Positions 39,662 through 51,810 of a stretch of 64,000 nucleotides of DNA are shown here, in pieces (the first letter of the stretch is position 1; the number at the start of each line of letters is the position of its first letter). The DNA is taken from NCBI GenBank assembly GCA_022829145.1, contig CM040741.1:63768547-63832546 (forward strand). The letters are read 5' to 3'. Both the position numbers and the translations under genes were made by a program. This DNA is from Albula goreensis (Eukaryota; Chordata; Actinopteri; Albuliformes; Albulidae). The notes beneath the pieces were generated by a model. The model saw only the letters and a program-made list of their open reading frames with translations, was not told where the DNA came from and made no database searches.

Positions 39662-39748
39662 TGCCCGACAGGAGAATTGAACTGATGACATCCTATGCTA
39701 CCAATCAAGGTTTCCAACCATTGTACTACACCACTGCCCAATGTGGAA
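39662..39748 (-). mobile_element. tRNA-like SINE head (fragment)
   Basis: On the minus strand it shows an A box, TAGTACAATGG, and a B box, CAGTTCAATTCTCC, at tRNA-like spacing. The tRNA arms do not pair, so it is a SINE 5' part. The body and tail are lost. Confidence 0.5.
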
Positions 39749-40159
39749 AAGACAATTTAGTCAAACTGTAAATCCTTGTAGAGTAGGAGGCTTTTCAAAG
39801 CATGGACACTATTTATGTATGTTAAGCCAATAAAGGGAGCAGGACAGAAACATGCGAGCCATGATCTAAATGCCGCGACACGTCACTGCTGAGGTTATAG
39901 ATGGAGACCCTGACATGAGTCCTCAACACAAACAAGGGAAAATCTTTTCATTCTGACACAAGGTGAAATTCTGGCACTCAGTGAGATGCAGTCTAGCAAT
40001 GTCCACCAGACAAGTAAGGCACATCTACCCTGCAGCCATTTGAGCATGCACCCTTTTCCTGCCTGAAGGCTGGAGCTAAGCAGGGCAGGACTTGCACTGG
40101 AGACCTTCCTGGGGAAAACAATATGTTGTTGCAGCAGCCGCGTTGGCAGATCAAAGGAG

Positions 40160-40285
40160 CACTGGCGGTTCTAAGGGGGGGGGCAAGAGGGGATCAGGGG
40201 GGCCAGTGCCCCAGTGGAAATAAGCCTAGCCCCCCCCCCCAAAAGAACAACTGGTCTCAGTCTGCCCCCCCCCCCCAAATTAAAT
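40160..40285. mobile_element. G/C-homopolymer-rich repeat remnant
   Basis: Contains a run of nine G, then GGCCAGTGCCCCAGTGG, then runs of ten and about fourteen C. Such sequences are common inside fish DNA transposons whose ends carry long G or C runs. No terminal repeats or coding part can be defined. Confidence 0.3.
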
Positions 40286-40459
40286 TGGTCCCGAACCACC
40301 AGTGCTACAGACAAAAGCTAATTCCTCAGTGCTTTGATGAGGACTTTTCCTACAGGAGACATTCTTTTGAATGAAATTTAGCACATTTTAGCACTAGGGA
40401 CCAGCTGTAGTCTAAAATATTTACACTTTCAATGACATACTGAATTTTCAGCCCTGCAT

Positions 40460-40500
40460 CGTCAGGACCTCAGAGGGGCCTTTAGTCTGAGGTCCTGACG
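40460..40500. repeat. Perfect 15-bp inverted repeat (hairpin)
   Basis: CGTCAGGACCTCAGA at 40460-40474 and its exact reverse complement at 40486-40500 flank an 11-base loop. It lies inside intron 1 on the sense strand. It could be a tiny foldback, the ends of a collapsed MITE or chance. It is too short for a typical pre-miRNA, whose arms need about 25 or more paired bases. Confidence 0.85.
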
Positions 40501-43150
40501 TTCTGTACTCATCAAAGTTTTCATGGTATTTATCGGATGAGTTGGCATGGTAATCACGGCGTCCCCTGTCCAAGTTAGCTATGCAATCATGCCACCACTT
40601 AATTGGCCACCCAAACCTCTTGCATTCTCTACTTACAGGTTACCCCCCCACATCACAGCTTTCCACATCGCGGCCTTGATTTTTCGGGTTGGCAACAAAC
40701 ATTTTGACAAAAAAATTATGGGATAACTCCCTTTTAAAATGTAATTGTCCCTTGAAACTGACTAACCATTGGAGCACGAGACAGCACCGAACTCCAGTCT
40801 GGTTTGAAATGCTCACAGTGCCCTGTGAACCCCCCAGCTGGAGGTGTTCGCTTTGCTTCACTACGCTTGCATGCTTGCTTTGCTTGCCTTTTACGCTGTT
40901 TTCCCACTTCGTGGGAGGGGGGGCTGAGCCCCTAACCCCTGCAATGTGGAGGCTCACCTGTACATTGTTTCCCAGATTCCCAAAACACGCAAGGAACCTA
41001 CACAGAAATATGTTTAAGCGGGCCTTGAATTCTGTATAAACAAATGTTTCAGCTGACCTGAAATCTGTATAGAGGAGATTTTCGGCCAGCCTTGCTGGTA
41101 AAATAAACAGTAATAATCTATGTACTGAGACAAGATGTACTGTATCTACGACATGCATAGTGTCTCTACAGAATCAGAGAGCTAAGCCCAGAGAAAAATA
41201 AGAAGGTCTTCTGAAATTGTTTGCCTTTTCCCACTGACAGCAACAGCTCAGAGCTGCTCTAGTTCCACTTATGTAATCGTCAGTTGCGGAGTTCAGCTCT
41301 GGGCAAACTGCACTTTGAAAGCATCATTCTCAGTCATTAAGGTAATGCCTACATACATATTAGACAGCGTATTGAGTGATATATTTTGACAGGAGTTCCC
41401 CCTTTAACTTTACATAAACTCGTATGACATTAGGTAAAATGGAGATTAAAAATAGCTGCATTGCGCTTCTTCAGTAATTTGTATGTGTGATGTGAATTTG
41501 AGGTAACCATAGAAAAAGATAAGGATTGGAGTGTGAGATTTTCTGAACCCCAAAGTGAATGGAGCTGTAAGTGAGGAGCTATGTATGGTTAGACACAATC
41601 CAGATTTCTGAAGCTTATTTGTAGTTTTGTCTCCACCATGGCCAGGCAAATATTAATTGTAGATATATCTTTCAGACATACAGGTTTAATGGCCTTGGAG
41701 TCCTCTGTCACACACAAGGGAGCACAGCGTTTGTTTGTTGATCAGGCGTGATGAACTGGAAAATGTTCTCATCCCAAGCTCTCCATATATAATATTAATG
41801 TAAAATGTTCTCAGTGCAGAAATATGAAAACCAAGAAGTCTGTGTGCACTGGACCTTTTTCTCCCCGTGTAAACCACAGCAGTTCAATCATAAGCAGTAT
41901 AAATGAGTCAGGAATTGCAATTCATCACAAGCTATGAATACCGTAATGCAAAACATCCGATGATTGCAGTCTCAGTACAGCAATGCTCATTTGTATTTGT
42001 CCCTATCAAACGACCCATAAATGAATAAATGAGGAAGGTGTAAATAAATAAATACGGTGTAATGAGAGTAATAGTTTTGGTGATATAGCGTGTAATCTAC
42101 AGTATGTAAGGGCACGGTCTTGGTGGTATGGAGAAGCCGCACAGTCTGCCTCATTGCCTTGGGTGCTGTGATCGTTACAGTAAATGACAGGTGTCATTTG
42201 GATTTGGTTTGAGCTAATGAAGGCCACGTTGCAGTCTGTGATCGCACTCTTCAGAGCACAACAAGTGTGTGTGAAGTGGAAGAACATGGAAGGGCCACAA
42301 TGGCACCACACTGGCAGCAAACCTCTTGCAGAAATTGAAACAGGACATGAACACATGGTGGACCTGATCTCCATTGCTTTCGTTTTTGTAGTTATTTAAT
42401 TAAAACAGGTCTCTGATCAAACGGACTGAGGTGACCAAGTGATGGTATTATAATATACCAATCTTGCTGGCACTGTTATCTTTTTCTTTTAATTATTTCT
42501 TAACAGAATGGTGTAATTGTAAATGGCTGCTTTCTGCATTTCTTCATTCAGGCCAGGCACATTAAAAATAGATGGCACTTTTAAAGTGAACAGAGATGAA
42601 ACATGTCACAATGAAGATGTCTTGGCAACAAGTATCTTCTTGTTTCTATGTGAAAGTGACATCTAGAACTTCTTTCAAACAAAAGCTTTATATAAAATGG
42701 TGGAGGAAATGTTGATTGGAATTTTTCCTATTTCATTGGTCTTCTGGACAAAACTTGATTTTATGGTTTTATTTTTTGTCCCTGGTGAGTAGCAGAGCAC
42801 CTGATATGAGTTTGTTACGTTTTCCTCTTTGAAAAGGCTGTTCTCAATGACATTTTCCTTGGTAGCTGTTCCCATCTGACTGCTGACGATCCATCATGAT
42901 GGCATTTAAAGTTTTAATTCATGCCGCAGTAATGATGGGCCTCTGCCAGCCAATACATTTATTCTTGTAATGAGTAAAGAAGGATCTCAGGAAAAAGCAG
43001 GATATTGGAGTAATCATGAATATAAACCTCAGGAAAGAAAATCTACAGAATGACATTTACATCATAAGTGATGTCCAAATTGCACTGCTCAGGTCATAGT
43101 TTTTATTTCTTTTTTTTTTAATTTTAATTACATTTTAAAATTCAACCACT

Positions 43151-43370
43151 GCCTGTAGTCTAGTGGCTAAGGTACATGACTGGGACCCCTGAGGTTGGCA
43201 GCCCAAGCCCCAGTCCAGCCACAGCAAGAACACCATGGTTGTTGGGCCCTTGAGCAAGGCCCTCATCACCACATTGCTCCCAGGGGAGATTGGCCCTTGG
43301 TTAGCCCTCTCAACTGTAAGTTTCCTTTGATAAAAGTGGCAGCTAAATAAGTAATGGAAATGTAAATATT
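43151..43370 (+). mobile_element. tRNA-derived SINE, near full length
   Basis: Best-preserved SINE in the window. The head has an exact A box, TAGTCTAGTGG (43156-43166), and a worn B box near GGCAGCCCAAGCCCC. The body matches 12331-12547 over most of its length. The tail reads GATAAAAGTGGCAGCTAAAT followed by A/T-rich repeats. It lies in sense orientation in rasgrf2 intron 1. Confidence 0.85.
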
Positions 43371-43578
43371 TCCTAAAGCCTCAGCAATACCAATAGAAAA
43401 TTATGCCTTTGGGTTTTCTATTTTGGAACATTAAGATGTGCTGGTTACCTGGTACGCTTTGGGAAGGGCGTAGCAGCAGAATTTATCTTTCCCTTACAGA
43501 TGCTGAGGTCTTTTTATGTTTATGGCGTAAGGCCCGTGTTTTAGAAATGGGAGCGCTACAAGTTCATTATGTTTCCGT

Positions 43579-43760
43579 TATTCAGCTGATGCTTTTGTAC
43601 AAAGTGACTTCCAGTTGATTAGACTAACCAGGAGAGCAATGTGGGGTTGGGCACTAGCTCCAGCAGCTATGCTGGTCTTATTGTGATGAGAGTGGGGTTT
43701 GGGCCTCCAACCTTCCAGATCCTGGTCAAGCACCCTAGCCTGTAGGCTATTATTCCCTCC
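43579..43760 (-). mobile_element. tRNA-derived SINE, minus strand
   Basis: The left end is the reversed tail (AGCTGATGCTTTTGTACAAA then GTGACTTCCAGTTGATTAGA). The right part reads on the minus strand as a tRNA-like head with GCCTACAGGCTAGGGTGCTT and a B-box region near GGTTGGAGGCCCAAACCCC. It starts about 210 bp after the plus-strand SINE, and the two tails are oriented toward each other. Confidence 0.65.
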
Positions 43761-44829
43761 CCCCATCCCCCTCAAATTGTATTCATAGACCTGCAGATTT
43801 TCCACTGACTAAAAACACACTTATAAGTAACCTGCTGGCAATTCTCCCTGGTTTGCCTGCAGTAAGTGATGTGGATTCTCGTCGGTATGTTACCGTTGAA
43901 TGCTGAATACCCTGATTTTTGTAATGCAGAGCCTGTCCTTGGTAATCTGTCTGCGTGGGCGTTTGTTCTAACCTGTGGGCCTGTTCTCTGCAGCTACACA
44001 ACTCTGGTTGTTCACACATAATTGTTTCAGAATTCATTTGATACCTGTTTAGTATCTTGTGCCCACTCAGTTTTTCAGCACTTGGGCAGGCACATAGGTT
44101 CTCTGGTGTTGTTTAGATTTTGTGTCCTGGATAATCTGTGTTTAAACTCAAAGAAGGGGTCTGCATCCATCAAACTGCAGTCATTAAACCTGAACTTTTT
44201 TACCATCTGATATATTTCTTTAACCTTTGAAATATATGAAATATATGATTCCACATTCCAAGGGTGAAAATCAATGTGAGGACAGCCATCAGCTCCCTTT
44301 ATTTTCATGTGAGATATACCATTTCCATGTGAGATCTGACTTTCCCATGGTACCCAAGGAAACTTGTGGTAATCTTGCATGGGACTGTGGAGGTGCTAAG
44401 AATGCTGGGTAATATGTACAGGGCATCTAGAATGGTGGGAACATGCACATCCTAAGCCGGAGGGCCAGAGTAATGGAGATGAAGGATTTCTCTTTAAAAC
44501 TGTTTAGTGAAAAGCACAGGCTCCTGCAGTGAGATAATGTCTTGGGTGTTAGCTGGAGGAGAGCTGATGGGCCAATAAGGTCACCCATTGGAAAATCCCA
44601 GCAAAAACGACTCACTGGAGACGCGCCGCACTTGACCAAAGGAGCATCACGGGAAACGTTTTGGTCGTCAGACTTCTTCCGTTCTTCCTACCTCTTCAGA
44701 CACATTTTCCTCCCTTTATCTGGCTATAGCACAGGGAAACAGACAGAACACAGAGAAATGTATGTTACTGAGCGTGCTTTGACATCCACACATCCTTCCT
44801 GACAGATTCACTGTACTAGAAAGACAGCA

Positions 44830-45030
44830 TGTGAGCCTGTGGGTGTGCGCAGGTGCGTTTGTGTGAGAGCTTGTGTGGGTGCGTGTGCATGTGTCTGTTA
44901 GCATGTACGTGAGCACGTGTCTGTGCCTGTACATATGGCTATGTGAGACTGAGTGCATCCATATGAGTGTTAGTGTGAGTGTGTGTGGGTAAGGGTGTAT
45001 CTGAGTGTTTGTGTAATGTGAATGTGTGTG
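44830..45030. repeat. Imperfect TG-rich tract
   Basis: About 200 bp of interrupted TG, TGAG and GTGC repeats immediately before the CT microsatellite. Open frames on both strands here (His/Thr-rich on the minus strand) are artefacts. Confidence 0.8.
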
Positions 45031-45036
45031 CATCTC

Positions 45037-45039
45037 AGA

Positions 45040-45083
<44 letters not shown>
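45037..45083. repeat. CT microsatellite
   Basis: About twenty-two CT units with one TTT interruption. It forms a polypyrimidine run on the transcribed-sense strand of intron 1. Confidence 0.92.
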
Positions 45084-45086
<3 letters not shown>

Positions 45087-45574
45087 TGGTTCTGGGGGCC
45101 TGCTGAGAAAAGCTTGCAGCTGGCGATTCATGCTTCGTTCCGTGTGATGTGTCAGTTTCAGTATATAGTTAACAGTGCGTTTCACTTCAGTTTACTGTTT
45201 CTGTGTGAGAATGTACAATGCCCTGCTGACAAAAGGCAGCATTAAAAACAAACCCGCTGGCAAGCTAACTGCATTTTGATAATGTGAGTGTGTGTGTTTG
45301 TGAATGAGTGTTTGTCAGTTTGACAATGCGAAGGACTGGTGACCTGTCCATTCTGTCTCCCTGCCCTCTGTCCAGTGCATGCTGGGATAGGCTTCAGCCC
45401 TTCCAAAACCCCAGATTCAATGAAGTGGGCAAATGTAATGGATGGATGGGTAGTCCAGTTGAACTGTTCCTCATTAGTTTGTCATAAACAGAAACAGCAC
45501 ACGATTATACACAAACATGAACCAAAAACCATAGTTTAATATCATGTGTCAGCAGTGATAAATACTGAATAAGG

Positions 45575-45715
45575 AGCTGGGCAGGTAACTCAGAGGTAGC
45601 AAGTGTAATTCCCAGGTAGGGCACTGCTGTTGTACCTTGTGGAGCTATACTTCAGCTAGATTGCCTCAGCTGTATAAACGGATGGTGTGTGAAAATGTGC
45701 AGACTGTAAGAGATG
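45575..45715 (+). mobile_element. tRNA-derived SINE, second family
   Basis: Shows a tRNA-like head (GGTAACTCAGAGGTAGCAAG, B box GTGTAATTCCC), then GTAGGGCACTGCTGTTGTAC and CAGCTGTATAAACGGATG. This order is typical of a common fish SINE, recalled as '...GTACCCTTGGGCAAGG...CAGCTGTATAAATGGAT...'. The 3' tail stops near TGCAGACTGTAAG and is truncated. Confidence 0.65.
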
Positions 45716-46295
45716 GCTAGAGAGGGAGCAGTTTGGCCAGATGAGGTGATGCACTTTATTTGACCCCCTCCCCAGCTGGCTCACAGTGGAGTGAGAGCAG
45801 TGCATGGCTCTGCCAAATAAGCTGCAAAATCCCAGTTAAGTTGCAGCAGTCAAAGCCACCACTTTGGCTAAACGAATGTAGATACTCACTGTCCCCTCCA
45901 TCCCAACAGTTCGCCCTGCATCGGTCTGACGGGTAATATTAGCATATATTTTTACATATATGCGTGTATATCCCATAGTACACGTGGATACAATAAACAG
46001 GGATAGGATGAAGATGTTTTGCTATGGAAAAGCAGAGTTCATAAAAGATGATGTAGGAAGTGTAAACCGTGTACATTTATGTCAATTCTGATTCAAATGT
46101 CGTTTACCGCCCTGTGTGCCTTTTTTGGGTTTTGTTGGTTTCCTTGCCTGGTGGGACAGAGAGGAATGTGGGTAAAAGGCAGAAGCTTTATGTACCTGGT
46201 GTAGCAAGTATAGGTGATTACAAAAGTACGTGATGACTCTATTTCATAGCTCCTCTGAGTGTAGTTACTTTTAAACAATTTAAATAGAATGCCAG

Positions 46296-46300
<5 letters not shown>

Positions 46301-46350
<50 letters not shown>
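46301..46350. repeat. AAT trinucleotide microsatellite
   Basis: About sixteen AAT units. It produces artefactual poly-Ile open frames on both strands. Confidence 0.95.
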
Positions 46351-46796
46351 CATTCTGGCTCTATGGATATGTGGCAGATGTCATCTCTGTATGTTCAGCA
46401 TATGTCAGCACTTTCACTGTTTACTGCATAGCCGGGCTGAGATGGCCGTCCCCTCACAAGGTCATATGTGCCCTGGGACACAGCGGCTCAGGTGGGGCTC
46501 TCCTGGCCATGTCACGCATGTCTGTTGCATGGAGGTGCAAACTGTTAACACACGCAAGCTTCTGCACTGGAGATTTATGAATAAGTGCTTACAGCGTGCT
46601 GAAAATAGTTTTGAGTCAAGACTCTTGCTGTATCTCTTTAAATAGGCCAATTGTTTGATGTGTTTGGGGCTGTTAAACCTAGTGCATAAATCTGAAACAT
46701 GGACACCACAAACTTTACAATCTGGATTACTGGGCTGTACTGTAGGTTTCTAATGAAATGCTCAAACTGTTTTCAAAGCACTAAATTGTCAATAAT

Positions 46797-46917
46797 TATG
46801 CTGTTTGTCTTTAAATACATAAATATCATGTCTGGGGAGATTTAGGTTTGGTGGCACATCTCTGAAGATATAGCCTAGCATGTATGCTAATGAACTATGG
46901 GTCTCTGACTAAACATG
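46797..46917 (+). repeat. Diverged duplicate segment, copy 1
   Basis: Aligns loosely with 49006-49125. Shared blocks in order are GTCTTTAAATRYATAAATAT, a TTTARGTTTRGYKGCACATC-like block, CTCTGAA, and GGGTYTCTGACTA. Probably two copies of an old repeat. Confidence 0.5.
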
Positions 46918-47631
46918 GAACACATGAATTAGACTTGAAATACAAAATTAAATAGATTTATAATGGTGCAGTGCAGTGCATTCATGCAGTGCATTCATTC
47001 AGTAACTATTATTCTTTGTTTGATATCACACCATTGAAATCTTGCCAGTGTTTAATCCCTGGTTGCCGGTACTGTTAAAATAAATCCACACTAATGGACC
47101 GTTCTGATGTGATCAGTTAGCTGGCTGAATGGAGCATTTGAAATGTTTTTCTTTGAAGCTTGAAGCTGCCGAGGTCCTTCTTGGACAGACTCTGTTTACT
47201 ACCCTGAATGCGATGACTGCATTTCTGGGAAAACCTATCATGGAATGTGTTTTGTCACCATGCTCACATAAGAAACAAACAGCTTGAAGCATTTTCACGG
47301 GCTTAAGTGTTAGCCCATATGGTTGGCATTGCCCTTGAAATTGTCTATTTTTGAAATTCCTTGTCTGAATTGAAAAACCTCACGCAACAACATTGTACTG
47401 GCCCACTTTAGTTGTTTCTCTTCAGCTAATTATGTTCTCTGCTAAATAATAGCAACAACAATAGTCATAATTGCTGTAGCTCTGGGCTCTGTCAATTTTG
47501 TACTCTGACAGATTTCAAATCAGTAGCAGGAAAATCATCATTCATATTTATTTTCCTTTTATAAAAAATCCACTTGCCAGGTAATATTTGTGACTGCACC
47601 TGCAACAAAACGACTATGCCAACATGTAGGA

Positions 47632-47837
47632 CAGGGGTGTCAAACTCCAGTCCTGGAGGGCCGCAGTGTCTGCGGGTTTTTGTTCTTTCCTTTCAATTGG
47701 CAGCCATTTTAGGCCTTGGAAACCAGGTGTGTGGACTCTTTAGCCAACCAGTGATTTTAATTAATCAATTAAGTGCTAAAACACACCAAAAACCAGCCAC
47801 CACTGCGGCCCTCCAGGACTGCAGTTTGACACCCCTG
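47632..47837. mobile_element. hAT-type MITE with 8-bp target duplication
   Basis: A 206-bp element. The left end is CAGGGGTGTCAAACTCCAGT and the right end is the reverse complement of CAGGGGTGTCAAACTGCAGT. The pairing continues through TCCTGGAGGGCCGCAGTG. Exact 8-bp duplications ATGTAGGA flank it (47624-47631 and 47838-47845), as hAT transposases make. There is no coding capacity, so it was moved by a transposase from elsewhere. The intact ends and duplication suggest a fairly recent insertion into rasgrf2 intron 1. Confidence 0.95.
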
Positions 47838-49005
47838 ATGTAGGATGTTTTGGCCAAGAGGCGGCATTCAGACATCTGATCCACAGAATATTTAGGGGCT
47901 GTCGTTGCGTGCTTAAATCATCACACTCAAGCTCCTTTGCAGATTGCGTTTGTAAGCCAGGGCTCATATATAGTCAGATTAAACCCTGGCGAATCTGAAA
48001 TGTGTTGTTCATAAACAGGACGGTCAGAGGACTGAGGGCTTAAACTCTAATGGAACACAGGCATCAATACACCTTTGGGAGAATAGGGGCCTCTCTGGTG
48101 GAATTTGAGATTTGCAATGTTTTTGGGGGGTATTTCAGAAGCTTTGAAATGGCCGTATCTGAGCAGAGCTGTCAGTGGAAATAAGACATTTGCGCGCTTC
48201 ATCCAAACACGGCCATTGTGTTTTGTGGCTGTTACACAGCTTTAGTCTGTTGTGGCTGTTTAATAACCAGGATGTGGCTTTGTAATGTGTCTGTGTTGCA
48301 CTAAGGAGTCTGCTCTGGAGCCCATATCCTTTTGAGGTGCTGCAGCTAATTCTAAATCTACAAAGCAGACTGGATTTACACTCACTATTTCCTCACTATC
48401 TTTGGGATAGCATTTTTAGATTTGAGGTATAGCAAAAATTCTGTTTTTTAATTAAAAAAGTGAATGGTGGATTTTAAACCAAAGAAATGGCTATTCATTG
48501 TGCCTAAAACTAGAATAATTGGACAGAAAATAACTACTTTTCCCATGACTGTTTTCTGATGAAGAACTGCAGGCAAAAAGCCATCACTCCTGTCAAAGTA
48601 ATAATAGACCAGTGAAAATAAGTAATTATTTAAAATACATAGGCCTGAAGAACAATTTATTCCTTTCTTGTAAACATGAGTAAGGTCAAAGGAAACAACG
48701 CGTTTAACACAACAGAAAGTGCTTGTAAACAACTAAACAGTGGCCAGAGCCTCCAAACCACTCATTCATGCATGACCAAGCCCCTGTTCTTTCTGTTGTT
48801 GTTCCTCCGTGCTCAAACTAAATAAGTGCCAAGAGTCTTGCAGTACATCTTTAAATGAATAAATAATCTGATGTGGCTGGAGCTGTTTTAGATCCATCGC
48901 ATACAGTATATCTGACACATGGAAACCCCAAAAATTAGTATGTGCATGTTCTGAACTTCTGAAAACCCGGGAACTGTGTCATATGGCGATATCGCCTAGA
49001 CCCTT

Positions 49006-49125
49006 GCTGTATGTCTTTAAATGTATAAATATGGTAAAGCTGGTGTCATTTAAGTTTAGCTGCACATCTCTGAAACAAACCAAGCTTGATACTGCAGGCT
49101 ACTGCACTGTGGGTTTCTGACTACA
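49006..49125 (+). repeat. Diverged duplicate segment, copy 2
   Basis: Partner of 46797-46917, about 2.2 kb downstream in the same orientation. The upstream flank CTTGCTGTATGTCTTTAAAT also resembles 46622-46645, so parts of the unit may occur a third time. Confidence 0.5.
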
Positions 49126-49261
49126 TGCACTCTAGAGTCAAATTCTCCAATCTGTTCAACCAGTTTTATGGGCACTTCGCTGCTCTGGCAATGCCAATTC
49201 CAGTGTACCCAGCTGGCAGAAGTTCCCCTCACGCCCATGTTGAGGCATCGCTGGCCTCAAG

Positions 49262-49325
49262 CCTTTTATCACGTTACAGGAATTTAGCAGATGTTCTTAT
49301 CCAGGGCAACGTAAAAAGCGAAGAC
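49262..49325 (-). mobile_element. SINE/L2-type 3' tail remnant, minus strand
   Basis: AATTTAGCAGATGTTCTTAT then CCAGGGCAACGTAAAAAG is the reverse complement of the common fish tail (TTGCCCTGGATAAGAACATC type). No head is recognisable. Confidence 0.6.
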
Positions 49326-51512
49326 GAGTGAATAGTTAAGGGTAGTTCAGAGGTGCAGCAAAATCATAGAAGAAGGAAGTATAGTTCCAGAGAGACCAGA
49401 AATGTGAAAACCTAAGATTCAGGTGAACCCTCAGTCAAACAGAAGCGTGATGGAGCTGAGCCCTTAGCTGCAGGCCCGTGGCCTGGCTCACTGCCTCGCT
49501 AACTGCATTGTGACTCTGATGGCCGAGCCTAGGCAGGTACATCCCTGCTGGAGTGCGCTCACTGCACTGTCACTACAGTGGGGCTTGTAGAGTGGCTCCA
49601 CAGCAGCTTCCTTGCCTGGTCAACGCAATTTAGCTAGGGGTGGCATGTTGCTGTGGTGATGAGAGGGAAGAGCACTAAATTATCACTTTTGTTTTTATTC
49701 TTAATTTATAAATTTCTCTGTTTACTTATTCATGCGTAATTTTGTCCTTCCAACTTTCATGTTAGCATTAATTGTTTTAATTTGACTTATTTTATTTTGG
49801 TATTTTATTTTGTATGCATTTCTCCATTGTAGGACTCTGAGAAAATAAAAAAGTCTAATCTCTTGGGGTGTTTTAATCTTGAATCACCTTTTACTGACAG
49901 TAAAACACTTGAGAGCCGAGACGTTGTCAGGGCAGGGAGAGGACGGAGCCTGAGACAAGATGAGGGACCATCCGGGAGCAGAACTGGTGTCTCAGCTCCA
50001 ATCATGAATTTTGGGAACAGCCAACATGATTAAACTTCCTACGGCTTTAAATATTGATAATGGCTGCTATTCCTGGCACCGCAGTAATCCATTTCAGAGC
50101 ATCTCCATCTATGGGTGCCTTTGATTCGGGCATTGCGTGTTTCAGAGCGAGAAAATCGCTGATCTGCGACGACTCATCGTTGCCTCTTTAATCCCGCCCG
50201 TTTAATGCTCTCGCTTAGCGGCTTCGGTCGACACCCCTGTTCGACATCACACCCTAGTTTCTCAAAAAGAATGTGTGCAATGATTCACCTGCTGGAATTA
50301 TGGGACAAAAGGCAGTTCATGTCTGCATCTCCGCCCCTTCTGTCCCTCCTGCAGAAGCTCATGACCTCGTGCCGAATTGTTGTAGGTGAAAAGTAAAAAC
50401 GTAATTTCCTGGCATGAATCAGAGAGACTGTGAAAAGGAAAATGTGTCATTGAAATCTGGGCCTGCAAAAAAAAAAAAGTCTGAGTTCCACGTGATAGGA
50501 CATGAAAATGAAAGCCGTGGCATTCTCCTCCTTTTTAAGCAAACGGCATTTTGCATCTGCCATTCACTGCCTTCTCCCCAAGGATGGGTCCAGCAGCTTT
50601 ATCAAACACACATCCAGGAATGTCTTTTTGGCCACTCTGATCTCACATGCCACTTTTTCTTTCATCAAGAGACATATCCTGCCTGCTTCTATTCGACTTG
50701 GAGCTGAGAATCCACTTTCAACTGCCACACTGTATATTAGAATGACAAGGGCAAATTCTGTCCAATCTGGAAACAAATGACTTAAGTCACAAGGAATAAC
50801 TGAGAGCCTGATGATCTGGAGTTTGGCTGAGTTATGCTGGGATTCAATCAACACTTGTCCTTAACTTTTACTTACAATTGAATAGGAGTGTTATGCTTTT
50901 TTACTACAAGTGCAGTTTGGTGAGTTTATTCTTGAGACACTTGCCAGGGAACAGTTTGTCACTTTTCCACATTATAGGTGAAGCGCAGTGCTATAGGAGA
51001 GCAGCAGGTATAAATATATTTGTCATGCAGATGGAGTGGAGCTTTGCCCTGCCTTCCAGCACAAAATCACTTCAGAATCAAGCAATTTTTTTATTTCCTA
51101 ATGTTCCTAAATGTGTGGTTGCAGTATGCCTTTGGGTTTCCCCAGTAATTTTCCCAATACCAGTCAAAATTTTTCCATAAAAACCAGGTTTTGGGTTAGA
51201 AAAAAAAACAGTTATGGATAAACTAAATTAAAATATCTATAAACCATGTAAAATCTCTACTAATCACACTAGAGTGTTTAGTTACTGCCACGACCAAAAT
51301 CGCAATCACGGAGGCAAGCTGCGTGCTTTTCCATTTAAATTATAGACTTGTACATTTTAACCGTTTACCAAAATATTGTATGACTGCAATACACTTATAT
51401 AAACCACCACCTCTGCAATGCTTCCTCAGGTACCTCCTCCAGTTCTCCCACCACAACCCATCCAGGGGAAAAGAGAAGGGAACAGAGAGAAAAAACCCAC
51501 TGCTGAGTGTTC

Positions 51513-51631
51513 ATGTATTGATTTGCAGCAGTATCTTCTAATGAAAATGGAATTACGAACGACTTGCCGGATTGAGCAGTTTGACTTTATCTTTGAAATA
51601 ATCAGATAATTTTTCAAGATACAGATTTTTT
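51513..51631 (+). repeat. Diverged tandem duplicate, copy 1
   Basis: Aligns with 51683-51810. Both start ATGTATTGATTTG, and share AATGAAAATGGAATTA-like, GATTRARCAG, TATCTTT and AATCAGATAATTT-like blocks. An insertion of a GGAGGAGGAGG stretch distinguishes copy 2. Confidence 0.6.
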
Positions 51632-51682
51632 TCCCCGAGGACATTCATATGGTGCTTCAACAGAAAATGAACATTGATTGAA

Positions 51683-51810
51683 ATGTATTGATTTGTAGGA
51701 GTATTATCAGGAGGAGGAGGACTATCTTCATTAAAAATGACTGGCTAGATTAAACAGCTTTCTGTTATCTTTCAGATAATCAGTTAATTTGTCATCCTAT
51801 GGATTTCTGT
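51683..51810 (+). repeat. Diverged tandem duplicate, copy 2
   Basis: Second copy of 51513-51631, offset about 170 bp, same orientation. It carries a short purine insertion near 51705-51722. Confidence 0.6.

Noticed and set aside
43151-43230. tRNA gene
   Set aside because: A good A box but no matching acceptor stem and a worn B box, followed by SINE body and tail; it is a SINE head.
46093-46645. Poly-Ile frames on both strands
   Set aside because: Produced by the AAT microsatellite at 46301-46350.
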